A stretch of DNA of 64,000 nt from Wuchereria bancrofti (lineage: Eukaryota; Nematoda; Chromadorea; Rhabditida; Onchocercidae): NCBI GenBank assembly GCA_005281725.1, contig SSBO01000012.1, positions 22,658,503 to 22,722,502 of the forward strand, given 5' to 3'. Of this stretch, positions 48,401 to 61,682 are shown piece after piece. Position 1 is the stretch's first letter. Each line of letters begins with the position of its first letter. Below the pieces are notes generated by a model. That model was not told where the DNA came from. It saw only the letters and a list, made by a program, of their open reading frames with translations, and did not search any database. Made by a program: the position numbers and the translations under genes.

Positions 48401-50522
48401 AATCTTTTAGTGCTATTAAACATTTATTAGAAAGACAAATAGACCAGAAGTGATAGTATTACTTTCCAAGAAGTGAATTAGCTAATACTCGAGTAAGCAT
48501 CGATTTTCCTGTATTTTTATTTCCTATAACCATCGTTATATTTCTTTTTCCTTTTCCTGAAAAATGAACCATCCTGATTTATTTAAACATAGTAAAAGTT
48601 ATTTATATATATCCTACAATACGGTTTATTAAGTTTGCAATAATTTTTGTCTGAATTAACAACCAATTATCGCAAAATTCATGATTCTAACTTGCATCTC
48701 TAACGTTTATTAAGTAACTGATCTAATCGAAAAGTTTCGATTAGTGGAAAGTGGTAATAAAAATACTATAAAAAGTACTGAATTTGCTTAAGTAGCTTAA
48801 TCTTTTTAGCTGCACAATAATTAAAACTTACGCGATTTATTTAAGATTTGTTCAGTCAATTGTGAAATGCTATCAGCAGTTCTACCATTATAAAGAGGTG
48901 GATATCTGATTTGAAGTGCGCTGCATAGCGGTCCTACTGAATAACATTCATTGTAGTTCGATGGTAGGAAAAAAATCTGAAAAGCCAAAATCTTTTAGAG
49001 TAACTCGTATGAGTGGTTACATTCTTGTGACAGTATGATGTAAAGAAAAATCATGTATATGGTACACCCTAAATATAATTAAAATCTAACATACGTGCTT
49101 CTACTTCCAGCACAAAGAGTGATGCAACAAAAATACAAAATAATTTATAGCAAAAAAAGTAAATTTTAGCAAAGAATAGGAATGGTAGCTTGATGCAATG
49201 AAATAAGAACTTCTGAAATTCTAAAATTAAATAATGAAAATGTTTTCCACTTTCATACCTGACCATGAAGTTCACGAAGACAAGCACAAATCTTTGAAAA
49301 ATTAAATCGAAAAAGCAGCACACTATCACCATTTTCGAATTCTTTCAATATCGAATCCACTGCATTTGTTAGCTGAATAAGTGGATAAAATCAAACATAA
49401 AAAAAATAACAGAAATACAAAAAATTTTAAATCTAAAAAGTGCACATGCATTTCAAATTTTCCTAGAGGTATGAATTTCTTCCTCTTTTTGTATCTAAAT
49501 TGATAGGTATAATATTTCGTATCAAAAAAAAAAAGTTTGAAATAAAAGACCTCTTTCAGTCGCCATTTCACACGATGGAGATTGAAAAGATTATCTTGAA
49601 ATGAAACAAACTGCGCTGGAGGACCAATCGAATACGGTGCTGCAATTTTGATAAACCGCTCTTCCGCATAAGCACCAGGTTCAAACTCATAACCACGTGA
49701 TATTACTTTGCCAAAAAGTACCTTAGAAGAGACATGATTAAAAAAAGCTCAATAAATAATAACATCATTCTATTATTTTTTTTTTTTGCGTTTAATTTCA
49801 TTTCTCTTTTTTTGTCCATTTACTCCATTTTGCTCTAACTCACTTCAAGAATTTATCCTTAGGCTCTTTATTCAAATAAATGAACTTCAAATAAATAACA
49901 TAAATACCTGAATATCAAATACACCGAAAATACTAATGCGACAATTGTATTTCAACACGGCTAGGCTATAATCCGGTCGGTAACATTGATGAAAGTAGCT
50001 GAAATTTCATAAATAAATTGGTATATCTTTCATAATTTTTCACAGTAATAATAAAATGTTTAGTAATTATTGGAATATATAGACCTTGCTTAAGTTTGAT
50101 CTATCCTAGCCACAACTCTACATACGATGGAAGACAAAGATAACTTACAGATAATATGTTTTAGATGCTCAACATTAAAGGAACTCAAAAAATTCAATCA
50201 ACTGACTAAAACAGTATGAGCAAAATTAGTAAATCAAAGAATTTAATAGGTTATGCATTCAATATATCACTTAAAAAAAATCTTAAATTAACGTTATACA
50301 AGATTTATTTGACCCATTCGATAGGTCAAATATATATTTGAAAAACAAAGAATAATACATTATATTATGCAGAAATAAAACTATAATTATGGGAAGTTAT
50401 GTCAGTATTATATATATTAATAGATTGCATAAGTAGTAAACACAATAAAAACGACGGAAAAGAAAAATAAAATAAACGAAGTAGCCCACTAACCTATCTA
50501 AACTTTTAATATCGTTTGACAT
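45412..50522 (-). CDS. nol-9: NOL9/Grc3-type polynucleotide 5'-hydroxyl kinase
   Basis: Thirteen exons join in phase to 573 codons plus TAA: 50494-50522, 49908-49998, 49551-49721, 49259-49372, 48832-48976, 48463-48556, 47991-48091, 47689-47865, 47485-47576, 47251-47321, 46520-46760, 45797-46015, 45412-45588. The family phosphorylates RNA 5'-OH ends and processes the ITS2 spacer of pre-rRNA in the nucleolus together with the Las1 nuclease. The P-loop is IGNKNTGKS (Walker A at 195-202). The kinase hallmark YILDCDVGQPEMNPPGSVSL starts at 221, and LLINTCGWVEG (299-308) matches the family's NT-GWV motif. The C-terminal domain (AVLNCTFVALC, DALRVVGYGFIRAVDLEQR) aligns with NOL9 rather than CLP1. 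It is shorter than vertebrate NOL9, mainly at the N-terminus. The start is uncertain: the reading frame stays open upstream of the ATG at 50522 to an acceptor near 50590, so an earlier exon may exist. Confidence 0.92.
46842..46942. repeat. ATT/TTA microsatellite in a NOL9 intron
   Basis: Dense imperfect TTATTATTA units within the intron between exons 10 and 11. They create spurious Ile/Tyr/Leu ORFs on the plus strand. Confidence 0.75.
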
Positions 50523-50599
50523 ATTTCTAATTTCTAAAAAACATTTAATTCGTAGCCATTGATTATTATCTGGAAGAAATAAAACTGAAATCAAATTAT

Positions 50600-53500
50600 A
50601 TTACATAATTTAAAAACTTCAAGAAAAAAAGAATTTCAAAATTACGCGTCTTTTTTTTATTTTGAGAAACAATTTCAAACATTAAACGTTACTCTTTTTC
50701 TCTCTTCTGCCTCTCTAATTTATACGTACGTCAAATTAACGTTTCAATTACACTTCTCAATTCCTTAATCATTTCTTCGTTCCAAAAAAAAAAAAAAATC
50801 CCGCATCAAACACGCTGAAATTCCGCTAAACATCTAAATCTAATGAACTCTAGTTATCCCTGCGCCCTCCAATTATCTTACACTATTTCATCTCATTCCA
50901 TTCTCAAACTTCCTCTCTCTCTCTCTTTCTCGCTCTATCTCTCTTATCTTATCAATCTTTAACAAATTTATTTAAGCATTAATCAGTCGATATCAAATTC
51001 TGTCTGATTTCTCTTGATATCAGTTGATATAATTCCGGTACAAATCAGTAATACTATAGTAACAGTTATCCGGTTGATAAACGACAATTATCGATTGATC
51101 GGATCCGTTACGAGAATGCTTTCTTCATTGTTTATTGCTATCAAAAAAAAATTGGTAAACAATTAAAAAAATTTTGACAAAATTATTTATCACATTTTTG
51201 TAAGAATTTCATAAATTTTTGTTTGTTTTATATTACGTATAATATGTAAATGTAATATTTAAAATTTTTAAATTTGAATTTATACAATTTTGAGACGATG
51301 TGAAATTTTTTAGAAATGGATAATATTCAAAGGCTGAAAGTTTTTATTTGATTTAGAAGTTGCATTGATCGATTCGAAGCATATTAACTTTCAAAATATA
51401 TACGAAAAAAATTTGGAATAAATATAGGAAAATTTTTATATTTCAGTTAATTTTTCAATTTTACAAGGATTGCAATTTTCAGTAATTTTGCTTTATTTCA
51501 TTCAATAATCAAAAATTTTTGAATTATTTCAATACTAGTATTTCAGGAAATTATAATAAATTATTTTATATAAGATATATAGGAAAATTTTTATTGCCTG
51601 AAATTATGTTTACATATAATAATTAATTCCAAAAATTCTAGGATGCATTATAAATTAAAAAATAAACGAGAAAAAATGAACAGAAAGTTTTTCACTTATT
51701 TTTTTTTTCTTATCACTCATTCACTTTTTATCACTGTGGGTGATAAAATCTAGGTAGATCTGATGCATTAGATTGTATTAAATTCATTTTTTTTATATCA
51801 ATTTTTTTTTTTTTTTGTGATAAATAATCTCTCTAAGTTTTAACATTGTTTTCATTTTATAAATATAACCTTTCTCATCTCATTAATTAACTTTTTTTTT
51901 TGAATTTTTTGATCGAATAACAGATGGAAAAATAAATGAATATTCAATATTTTTTTTTTTTGTAGTAATATTAAAAAGTTGATGAATGTTCAAAAATCTA
52001 AAAAGAAAAATAAAAATAAATAAGTATTGCTGTTCACGTCAAATATTCAATCAAATATTTTGTTTCATTTCATTTTGAATGTATAACGAATCAACAATCA
52101 CTTTCATCTTTTCATTAATTTCAAATTCCTTTCAAACGGTAAATTTTATCTTTTAAATTTACAAAACAAGAAAAAAAAACCCTTTTTTATTTAAAAAAAA
52201 AAGAAGTTAAATTTCTGTTTTTCTAATATCTCTTTCCTTTCTTCTTTTTCTTTCATTTTAATTAATCCTTTTCTTATTTTTAATTTTTATTATTTTCAAA
52301 TAAATCCGGAAATGTCATATTCCAAGATAACACATCTTTTCGTCTAATTTCTCCTATTATCTGTTAGAAATTATTAGAAAAGCAAGTATCTAACTTTTTT
52401 TTTTAATTCTAAGCAGTGCAAGCTATAAATTGAGTTTCGTTTTTTTTTTTCTACTTTTAAAAAAAAAAAAGCATTTAAACCATTCCTTATCACTTATCTT
52501 ATCCTGTTAGCTTAAACAATTTCCTGATTTCAATCACTGTGACAATTTTCAAACCAACTGTTCTTGTCTACCACCAGAAAGTTTTGTTTTTAAGTACAGT
52601 CTGACAACTGTCTGAAAATAAAATCTTATTTGTTCATTAAATGATTAATTGTGATATAAATTGAATTGTTGCGAGGAATTGAAATGTTATTAAAATGATG
52701 CAAAAATTTAAATAAACAAAATTACATTTGAAATAGAAATGTATCTATCATTGGATGGCGTTAAAATTACTCCGAAATAATTGTTTTAAAAAAAAGTTTC
52801 ATTGTCACTGTTACCTTTTTCAAATTAAATCTATAAATTTTAAGGAAAGGAATAATTAAATCATTTAATCAATTTTTTTTTTCTTTCAAAAGTAAAATCA
52901 ATTTTTTGATATTTTTTGTAAATTGTTTTTTTTTTTTTTTTGAATTTCTTGATATCTTCTACAAATTTGAATTCTTATCATTCTTATAAAAAATGAATTC
53001 TTATCATTTTTATTTGAATGATAAATTTATGCATAAAATAATTCAAAGAAGCTAAATAAGCTGCAATGCCTAGTATTGCTTTTTTATAGTTTTAAAGAAA
53101 ATATTACTTAAATATTTGTAATTATAGCAATTTATATTCAGTAATCAAAATATTTGTTATCAATGTATTTTAATGATGAAATTTTCTAATTGAAATAAAT
53201 GTTATGAATTAATTTAAATATTAGTATTTAATAAAAATTCTTTTATCATATTTGAGTGTTGATGAATTTATTTTAATTAAAAAAAAAACAAATTTCAAAG
53301 TATGAATTTATTTTAATCAAAAAACAAAAAACAAAAACAGATTTCAAAGTAATACTACAATAATATGCTGCATGATTTTTTTTTTTTACTTTAATAAAAT
53401 TCAACGTTGTTTTTAATTTTACAAAAAAAAAAAGAAAAAATCTTTTTAACCTTATTTTATCTTCGTATAGTTTGAAATGATATAATTCAACTGGAAAAAA

Positions 53501-54250
53501 TTAGATAATCTCTTCAAATTTTATGTTACAAACATTGTATTTATGAATGTTTGAACGGTAAATTAGCGATAAATCTTCCATATTTTCATTTTGCGCCAAA
53601 TTTTCATATATTTAAATTAATTAAAAAACTTTTTAAAAAGCATTTTTTACAAAGTTTTAGCATTTAAAAACATTTTTGTAATCATAAATTTAGATTTCTT
53701 TACGGAATCAATTACTGTTACTTCAAGCTTTGCAACATAAATTAAATTTTTACTAGAACTTAAATACAAAAATCTTCTAAATCACCAATATATTTTCATT
53801 AATAAGGAAAAATTTCATTTTTTTTCTTCTTTTTTTGTATTTTTCAATAAATTTTGATGAAATTTAAAAAATTTTCAAATTTTTCATAACTGTAGGTTAG
53901 TTATTATTTTTATTTTTTTTTATTCTTCATTTATATCCGCTTTTTTTTTTGTTTTACTTTTTACACATTCAAATATTATTTAATTTATTTTAAGTTTTTT
54001 TTTTTTGCAAGATTTAAAAAAGCAATAATTTTGTTTTAAAATGTGCTTGTTTAGCTAATTAACTTTTATAACAATGACTAGACTGAAACTTTAAAAAATT
54101 TTTTAAAAAGTTAAAAAAAAAAAAAAGATACGTGAAATGGATCAACAAAATAATGCAGCAACATTTGTTAATTGCTTTTAAGCATAACTAACATTCACCC
54201 TCTTGCACTATTCATTAGATAGATCCGGAAATTATTTAAAATAAAAATCC

Positions 54251-54286
<36 letters not shown>

Positions 54287-55860
54287 TCATCTTTCTCTTT
54301 CTTAAGCATTTCCGTTTGCAAACATTTGCTGAGGCAAAAAAAGAAAAAAATAGAAAAAGAGAAATAAAACAGAAAAGTTTTTGCAAAAAAAAAAATGAAA
54401 TTTTGAGCGAAATTACTTCATAAAAATTCCATTTAAATTTAAATTATAAATTTGATGAAAATTTGCATATTCCAATTTAATTAATTAAAAAAACTATCAA
54501 TGCATACTTTTAATATTGGAAAAGTGAGCATTTTTTAATTTATTAATTATTCATTTCACTATTAATAATTCATTTGCTGATCGATTTTAACTTGTTGATT
54601 TTATCCAAATTTTTATTTAACTAATATTATTTAAAGTTATAATGAAAAAAGAAGAAAGATTTTTTTTTTAATTTTAATTTACTCTGAGATTTTTTTTTTA
54701 ATTGTAATTTATTTTGTTTTTTTCATATTTTTTTTTTTAATTTTAATTTATTTTAATTTTTATTCGTATTGCTGCTTCATATTACCTTGATAATTTTCAT
54801 TTTACTCTTCATAAAACCACATAATTCATTTATTCACTCGTTCTCTTTTCTACTGATCATTGACAAATTCTCTTCTCTCATTTCATTTTGCTGTAATTAA
54901 ACTTTAAAATAAAAAAAAAAAGAACAGAAACAAAAAAAAAGAAGAAAGAAAGAAAAAGAAGACTAAGTTCTATATAGCTCTCGATAAACACGCTTTTAAC
55001 ATTTTGAGATTTCACTTTTGCTTTTTCTTTTTTTGTTTTGTTTTTATTTTTTTTTCTTGTTTTTTTTCTTTTCTTTTTTTTTTTTTGCTTTTTGAAGAAA
55101 CATAAAAGAAAAAAGAAAGAATGCTTCAATATAAAAATCGTTTCAAATTATTGCATTGCTTCTTAAATTTGTTAAATGAAATTGTGAAACAAAATATTAT
55201 TGGGCGAAATTAGCTTCTTCATATTTATGTGTTTTCGCGATTTTTAAAAGTGTGTCATTGCGAATATTTTATCTTGTTGAAAGATTTGATAATTATTATT
55301 ACGGGAAATTTTATCATGTTGAGAGATTTGATAATGATATGATAATGCTAGCTAGGTGTTATATAATTAAAATGCTAAATGATGTTTATTTGCAGAAGTT
55401 ATAATGAAATTAATAAGAAATTAAAATAATAGTTTTAATTACAGAATTATTATTGGAATTGAAATGAAGTAATTATGTTTATGAAATAATTGATTACCAT
55501 TTATATAATTTATTTATTATTTCAACTTAATAACGCTTCTTTTTTTTTTCTCTCTCTCTCTCTCTCATTTTTATCAATTATTAAATTAAAAGCAAAAAAA
55601 AATAATTAATTGATTAAAATTGTCGGCAAAAAAAATATGTCAAAAAATTTTTGCTAAAAACAATTTACAACTTTCTTTGCCTTTTTTCTTTCTTTTTTAT
55701 AGCTAATAATTTTAGCTTTCTGTTCGTATTAATTTCAATCAATGATTACTGATATATGATATTTTTCACTTTTTTGCTTTTCTTTTTTTTTTTTTTGTTC
55801 TAGGAAATGAAAGAAAAAAAATAATAATAAATTTTATCATAATATTTTAAATTTTCGTTT
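50600..55860. other. AT desert upstream of NOL9
   Basis: No supported exon. The first 500 bp are less AT-rich and contain a CT microsatellite (50911-50945) and GATATCAGTTGATAT-like palindromes (51013-51035), probably the NOL9 promoter side. Further on are poly-T/poly-A runs and a CT microsatellite at 54250-54290. Three TTTTTTTTTAATT(G/T)TAATTTA units lie at 54660-54750. Confidence 0.5.
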
Positions 55861-55872
55861 TAAAAATAGTTG

Positions 55873-56028
55873 ATGGACTACATATGTTGCTGTATGACAT
55901 CTGACGCCTATCGGATGTTGTTGAATTCGGAAGTTAAAACGAATTTTACTATTTATTGGCCATTTGAAAAAGCAAACGGATCCGATGGATTACGTTACAT
56001 TTTCTTGAATTTCGTTTTAACAAAGTAA
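55873..56028 (+). CDS. Isolated coding-like island, 51-aa ORF or first exon
   Basis: The ORF starts ATG GAC TAC right after an acceptor-like AAAAATAG|TTG and runs 51 codons to TAA (MDYICCCMTSDAYRMLLNSE, then a VKTNFTIYWPFEKANGSDGL segment and RYIFLNFVLTK). A donor AA|GTAATA overlaps the stop, so it may be a spliced 5' exon. The block has clearly higher GC and mixed codons compared with more than 10 kb of surrounding AT-rich DNA, while the opposite strand is closed in all frames. No family recognised. The three consecutive cysteines are unusual and could be a palmitoylation-type site. Partner exons are not visible within the window. Confidence 0.4.
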   Translation: MDYICCCMTSDAYRMLLNSEVKTNFTIYWPFEKANGSDGLRYIFLNFVLTK

Positions 56029-56048
56029 TAACTTTCACGTATTGGTTG

Positions 56049-56068
56049 TTTACTTGATTCAGGTAAAT
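56049..56068 (+). promoter_or_regulatory. Fused acceptor/donor (recursive-splice-like) site
   Basis: TTTACTTGATTCAG|GTAAATAC: a good 3' splice site followed immediately by a good 5' splice site, 38 nt after the GTAATA donor of the coding island. This is the zero-length-exon arrangement of ratcheting sites in long introns, or simply a chance match. Confidence 0.25.
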
Positions 56069-56216
56069 ACTTTCAATATTTATTTGCTTTTAAATGAAAA
56101 AAAGAGAGAGAAAAAAAAAAGAAAGACAAGAAATGATTTATTTATTTGTTTATTTATTTGTCTGTTATAATGGCATAGTAAAAAAGAAAGGAAAAGAAAG
56201 AAAAAGAAAAAAGAAT

Positions 56217-56252
56217 TAGTTAATTAATTAATTAATTAATTAATTAATTGTT
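56217..56252. repeat. TTAA tetranucleotide microsatellite
   Basis: Perfect AATT/TTAA run of about eight units. Confidence 0.9.
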
Positions 56253-59200
56253 ATTGATTATTTTTAAATGATTTTTGCTTATTTTTGTCATTAAAAAATT
56301 TTTTAGAAAATACAAAAATTTCTGCTATTATATTGTTAATGATAATTTTAATCATATCATTTTAATTCAGTAAATGCTTGACAAATTTTTTCACTGTAAA
56401 AATTTTCAAATTTATCATTTGAAATAATAAAATTGAGCGATACATTGGCCATTTCTTCTTTTTTTTTTTGTTATTTTAAACTATAAACATGAAATTATCA
56501 CATACTGATTAGCAAACAATGTTAATAGTATTGAGTTAATGAAATTGAAATGTTAAATGAAAGAAAAAAGAGCCTTAGAATTACCAAAATATCTGAGATT
56601 TATCAGTTAATTTAATTTTAGTGATAAACATTTTAGTGATAAAGTGTGATAAAACGATTAACACAAAATATTATTTCTATTATTGCATGCATATGATTTG
56701 GATATTATCATCTAATCGTTATCACTTGATATCACTTTTAGCAATATAATAGGCATAAAAAGCATTTCGTTTTTTTTTTATATTAAGAGAAATTCAATAA
56801 ATTTATCTAAGCATTATCACTAATTAATTAATTAATTTAATGTTATCACAAAATTGCAAACACTTTTTCCTTTAGATGTAACAGAGAAAAAATTATCATT
56901 TCTCAATGATATGATAGCAAAAGTAGTTAAAATCTAAACTTGAATGATTTGTTTTGTTTGTAAATTCTTTCTTCTTTCTTTTTTTTTTTCTATAAAAATT
57001 TTGTTGAAGTGAGAGACGAACGATGAAGATTAAACAACTAAAATTTCAATTTTGAAATTTCATTATGCTTTTTCTTTTTTTCATTTTTTTTAAGTGGGAT
57101 AAAATTAATGCGTTGTACTTTTTAAGTAAAATACAATTTATGAAAAAAATGTTTTAAAATATGCATATATAAACAGAGAAATAGAAATATACCAAAAATA
57201 ATTGTTTTTTAGCAAATTATTTTATTAATTAATTATTTTATTAATTGTATCATTATCACTTATTAGCAGTTATTTTCTAGAAGTAAACAATAAGTAAACA
57301 AATCTTTTCATTATTTACAAATATTACCTATATCCGTGCCCAATCAATCAATAATAATCTTTGATCTATTGTTTACAAATTATTTTATTATAAAATAATA
57401 ATTAAAATATGTCTAAAATTGTTGCACTAGACATTTTCACTTATCACTTTTTTAACTTCCGCGATAAAACAACAAAAGAGAGAGAGAGAGAGAGAAAGAG
57501 AAAAAATGACAGAAGAAAATCACTTTAAAGTGTTTAAGTTTGAAAGTTTGATTGATTGATTCATTGATTCATTGATCTGAGATATTTGAATCAATCATTT
57601 ACGATAGTTTGAACTCAAAAAGGCCACCTCAAAAAAAGTAATCCTCAACCAATTACTTTCTGCTAAAATTTTCTTTCTCATTCACTTTTTTTTTTCTCCT
57701 TTAAATACTTTTTTTTTTGTTTGTTTCTTTTTGCAAATATTTCCTCTTCCAAAAATTTTATTGCCTTTTTTCTAATTTTCAATTTTTTTTTTTTTGAAAC
57801 AAAATATTTTATAAATTAATTTGTGGAAAGTGTTTATTTTTGACCATTTCTTTTTTTATCTAAAACGAATTTAATTTCATTCTGAGATGAAAAATACTAA
57901 TTTTAAGTTAAAATTTTCATTCAACAAAAATTGTATAAAAAAGAGAAAAATTTTTTGATTTTTGTTCCTTTTTTGTTTGCAAAAAATTTTTTTTTCTTTT
58001 GGTGTAAATTTTTTTCAATTTTAAAATGATCACATTGCAAGTTAGATTAATGATTATTTAAAATATTTGTCACCATTTTCCATTTGTGTACACCTGAAAA
58101 AAAAAGTTTTTGTGATGTCTTAAATGATTTTGAATTAATTAATTTATTTTTAGATTTTTGTTTCAAATGTTTGATTCATTAACTTACTGTGTTTTTTCAA
58201 TCATCAACAATGGTAGTTTATTTACATAAACCCATAAACGAGTCTATTTTATTTTACAAATTTTCCTTCCTTTTTTTTTTGAAATTTTAAAATTTATCAT
58301 AATGTATAGTGAAATATCATTTAACAGTAAATTATCATTTAACAATGAATTATTTAAGCAATATGTTATCATTTAACAAGTGAATTGTCATTGAAATTCT
58401 ATATTGCTATAAAATTTATGGTAAAACTAAATTTAATTAACATTTTATTGAATTGTTCAACTACTATTTTTATCATTTAATTTTATGCGAATGTAAAATT
58501 TAATTTTTATAATTTTATAAAGTTTAATTCTAAAAATATCATTTTATGAATCTAATTTTATTTATTACCTCTTTAATTTTATTATTCCATTTTTAGATTA
58601 ATCACATTCATTCAATCAAATAATGATTAAAAAAAAAACGGAGCAAAATGATGGAGACAAAAAAAATCATACCTATGATATTATCATTGAATACATCTGA
58701 TTAAATTATCATTAAATGATAATAGTATAATTAATTAAATTCAATTTATCTAGCAAATTAAATCCATTGAGTATAAAAAAACATAGCAATTTAGTTTAGT
58801 TTCCCATAAACCAATCTTTTATGTAAATTTTATATGCTAATAATAATTGTTATCAGTAGCAATGATCAATGAATGATAAGTAACCAATCTATGCAGGTGT
58901 GTAACAATTCTTGTACCTTTATCAGAAAAAAAAAACTGATATAAAACTGATACGTAGATGAGATTAGAAAATTTAATCTCATTTGCATATTCATAAAAAT
59001 AAATAGAATAATCGCTTATCTTTTTTTTCCCTTTTTTTTTTTTTTTAGTTAAAGTGATAAGGATTACGGTAGAATAGCAAAAAGTTACAATAGTTTAGGT
59101 GAATGATGATGATTAAATTTAAAAAAAAAAAAAAAATTATTACTATTAAAAATTCTAAGATAATCAGATAACAAAACGAAAAAAAAATGAATAAATAAAT

Positions 59201-59548
59201 AAATAAATAAAAAGTGAAGAATAAATTATTCAAAATTATATTTTAAGCGATGAAATATTATTTTAAAATGTTAACTTATAATCAATGTATGTTTTTTTTT
59301 GTGTTAAATTTTTGTGGGATTTTTGATTTGAAAAAATTTTTTGAAAATAATTAACAGAGGTAAGTAAGATTTTGCAAAAATGATAAATGGGCGATAAATA
59401 AATTTAAAATGGTAAAAAGAAAAAAAAAAATTTTATGAAATAATTTAATGTGACATATAATGAGTTATGACTTTATTTTATTTTCTGATCATTACAGGTT
59501 AAATTACAATTTAAGAGCAAGGTAATACTTTTTTATTTAATTAGAAAT
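56253..59548. other. AT-rich non-coding sequence
   Basis: No exon supported. It contains a GA microsatellite (57477-57505), a GATTGATTGATTCATTGATT run (57550-57580), and TAAATAAATAAATAAA at 59190-59212. Confidence 0.55.
57477..57505. repeat. GA dinucleotide microsatellite
   Basis: AGAGAGAGAGAGAGAGAGA run; several CT/GA runs of similar length recur at 32570, 50911, 54250 and 55548. Confidence 0.9.
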
Positions 59549-61300
59549 AAAAAAAAAAAAAAAACTTGAAAAGTTCAACAATTTTTGAAACTTTTAATAT
59601 TTTTAATGATGAATGTTAGATAGAAATAAATCAAAATTTTTTATTATTTTGTGTAAAACGAATTTTACTTTTAACCATAATTACAATGTAATTTTACACT
59701 ATTAAAATTTCAACCAATAAAGTAAATGATTTTAATTTCAAATCATAAGAAATAAAACTTTTGGATAAAATTTCATACTATTTCAGTTTTTTCTTTTAAA
59801 AATTAAAAGTAAAAAAAAAAAAGAGGAAAGAAATGATAAGGAAAGTGATAAGCGCTTGTTCTCAATTACTTAACAATTAATAATAATAAATAATAATAAT
59901 AACTCTAATTATGCATAAGAATTTCAAATAAAATTGATATTATCATTGTTAATAAACTTCTATTCTTTCTTTTCACGTGTACTCACACGTTAACAATTTG
60001 TTTTTTGATTTTCACGTATACTTTCACGTCAACACTCTGTTTTTTGATTTTACTAATTTAAAGATTTCTCTTTTTTTTAATTTTATTTTTACTTATTTCT
60101 TTGTTGAGTAAAGTAAATGATTTTAATTTTACTTATTTCTTTGTTGAATAAAGTAAATGATTTTAATTTCAAATCATAAGAAATCTTTGTTGAGTAAATA
60201 ATTTGACTGAAATATTTTTCAAAATGCTAACCTATAAAAGTTAAAAATTTTTAGTAGCTAAAATAGAAACAAAGGAATATAATAAGTAGAAAACAAAAAT
60301 AAGAGAAAAACAAAAACTTGGAAATTAAATTTTTGTTTTTTCGAATTTTCTGCAGCAAAAAAAAAAAACGATGCAAAAAGATTTCTATAAATTCGTTTGT
60401 TATTTTTTCTATGAAATACAAATTCTGCATTCAATTATAAATTTATCGCAATGCAAAATTCGTTCANAAAAAAAAAAAAAACTTGAAAAGTTCAACAATT
60501 TTTGAAACTTTTAATATTTTTAATGATGAATGTTAGATAGAAATAAATCAAAATTTTTTATTATTTTGTGTAAAACGAATTTTACTTTTAACCATAATTA
60601 CAATGTAATTTTACACTATTAAAATTTCAACCAATAAAGTAAATGATTTTAATTTCAAATCATAAGAAATAAAACTTTTGGATAAAATTTCATACTATTT
60701 CAGTTTTTTCTTTTAAAAATTAAAAGTAAAAAAAAAAAAGAGAAAAGAAATGATAAGGAAAGTGATAAGCGCTTGTTCTCAATTACTTAACAATTAATAA
60801 TAATAAATAATAATAATAACTCTAATTATGCATAAGAATTTCAAATAAAATTGATATTATCATTGTTAATAAACTTCTATCCTTTCTTTTCACGTGTACT
60901 CACACGTTAACAATTTGTTTTTTGATTTTCACGTATACTTTCACGTCAACACTCTGTTTTTTGATTTTACTAATTTAAAGATTTCTCTTTTTTTTTTTAA
61001 TTTTATTTTTACTTATTTCTTTGTTGAGTAAATAATTTGACTGAAATATTTTTCAAAATGCTAACCTATAAAAGTTAAAAATTTTTAGTAGCTAAAATAG
61101 AAACAAAGGAATATAATAAGTAGAAAACAAAAATAAGAGAAAAACAAAAACTTGGAAATTAAATTTTTGTTTTTTCGAATTTTCTGCAGCAAAAAAAAAA
61201 AACGATGCAAAAAGATTTCTATAAATTCGTTTGTTATTTTTTCTATGAAATACAAATTCTGCATTCAATTATAAATTTATCGCAATGCAAAATTCGTTCA
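59549..61300. repeat. Large tandem duplication with an N at the junction (59549-60466 and 60468-61300)
   Basis: The two copies match from the poly-A plus ACTTGAAAAGTTCAACAATT start to the GCAAAATTCGTTCA end. They are not identical. Copy 1 has about 85 extra bp near 60110-60190 (a GTAAATGATTTTAATTT block repeated). T-run length differs by 2 in one tract, and single-base changes are visible (GAGGAAAG versus GAGAAAAG; CTATTC versus CTATCC). The single N at 60467 sits exactly between the copies in a poly-A tract. This pattern fits two haplotypes placed in tandem, or a true duplication with an unresolved homopolymer. Confidence 0.92.
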
Positions 61301-61682
61301 AAAAGAAGAAATTCAAAAATTAATTTTTCAAAAGTTGTTATTAATTTTTTTTTTGCGAAAAATTCTTATTTTTTAATTATAACACATGTCGTTCTGTTTT
61401 TTTTTTTAAGGAAAAATTTGAATAAATTAATTAAATATTTTAAAAGTAATTGTGTAACATATGATTCTATTTTAAGTTTATAACCATTTATATTTTATTA
61501 ATTATACTTTTTTTTTTAAAAAAAAAAAATTTATTAATTATACTTTTTTTTTTTTAAAGATGCTTTATTAAGAAAAAAAACATTATTCAAATAATTTTAA
61601 AATTATTTTAAATTTTGTATAGTTAACTGATATATGTGTTCGTAAAGAATTTTTTTCAAGGAACAGTTTAAGAGTAACAAAA

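Noticed and set aside
54878..55129. Lys-rich 83-codon minus-strand ORF
   Set aside because: Translation of poly-purine (AAAGAAAG) repeats only.
61205..61483. 92-codon plus-strand ORF starting after a TTTTCTGCAG acceptor-like site
   Set aside because: Phe/Lys/Ile/Asn composition follows the AT bias. The same start in the other copy (60371) is cut short by the N/poly-A junction. No protein-like motif.
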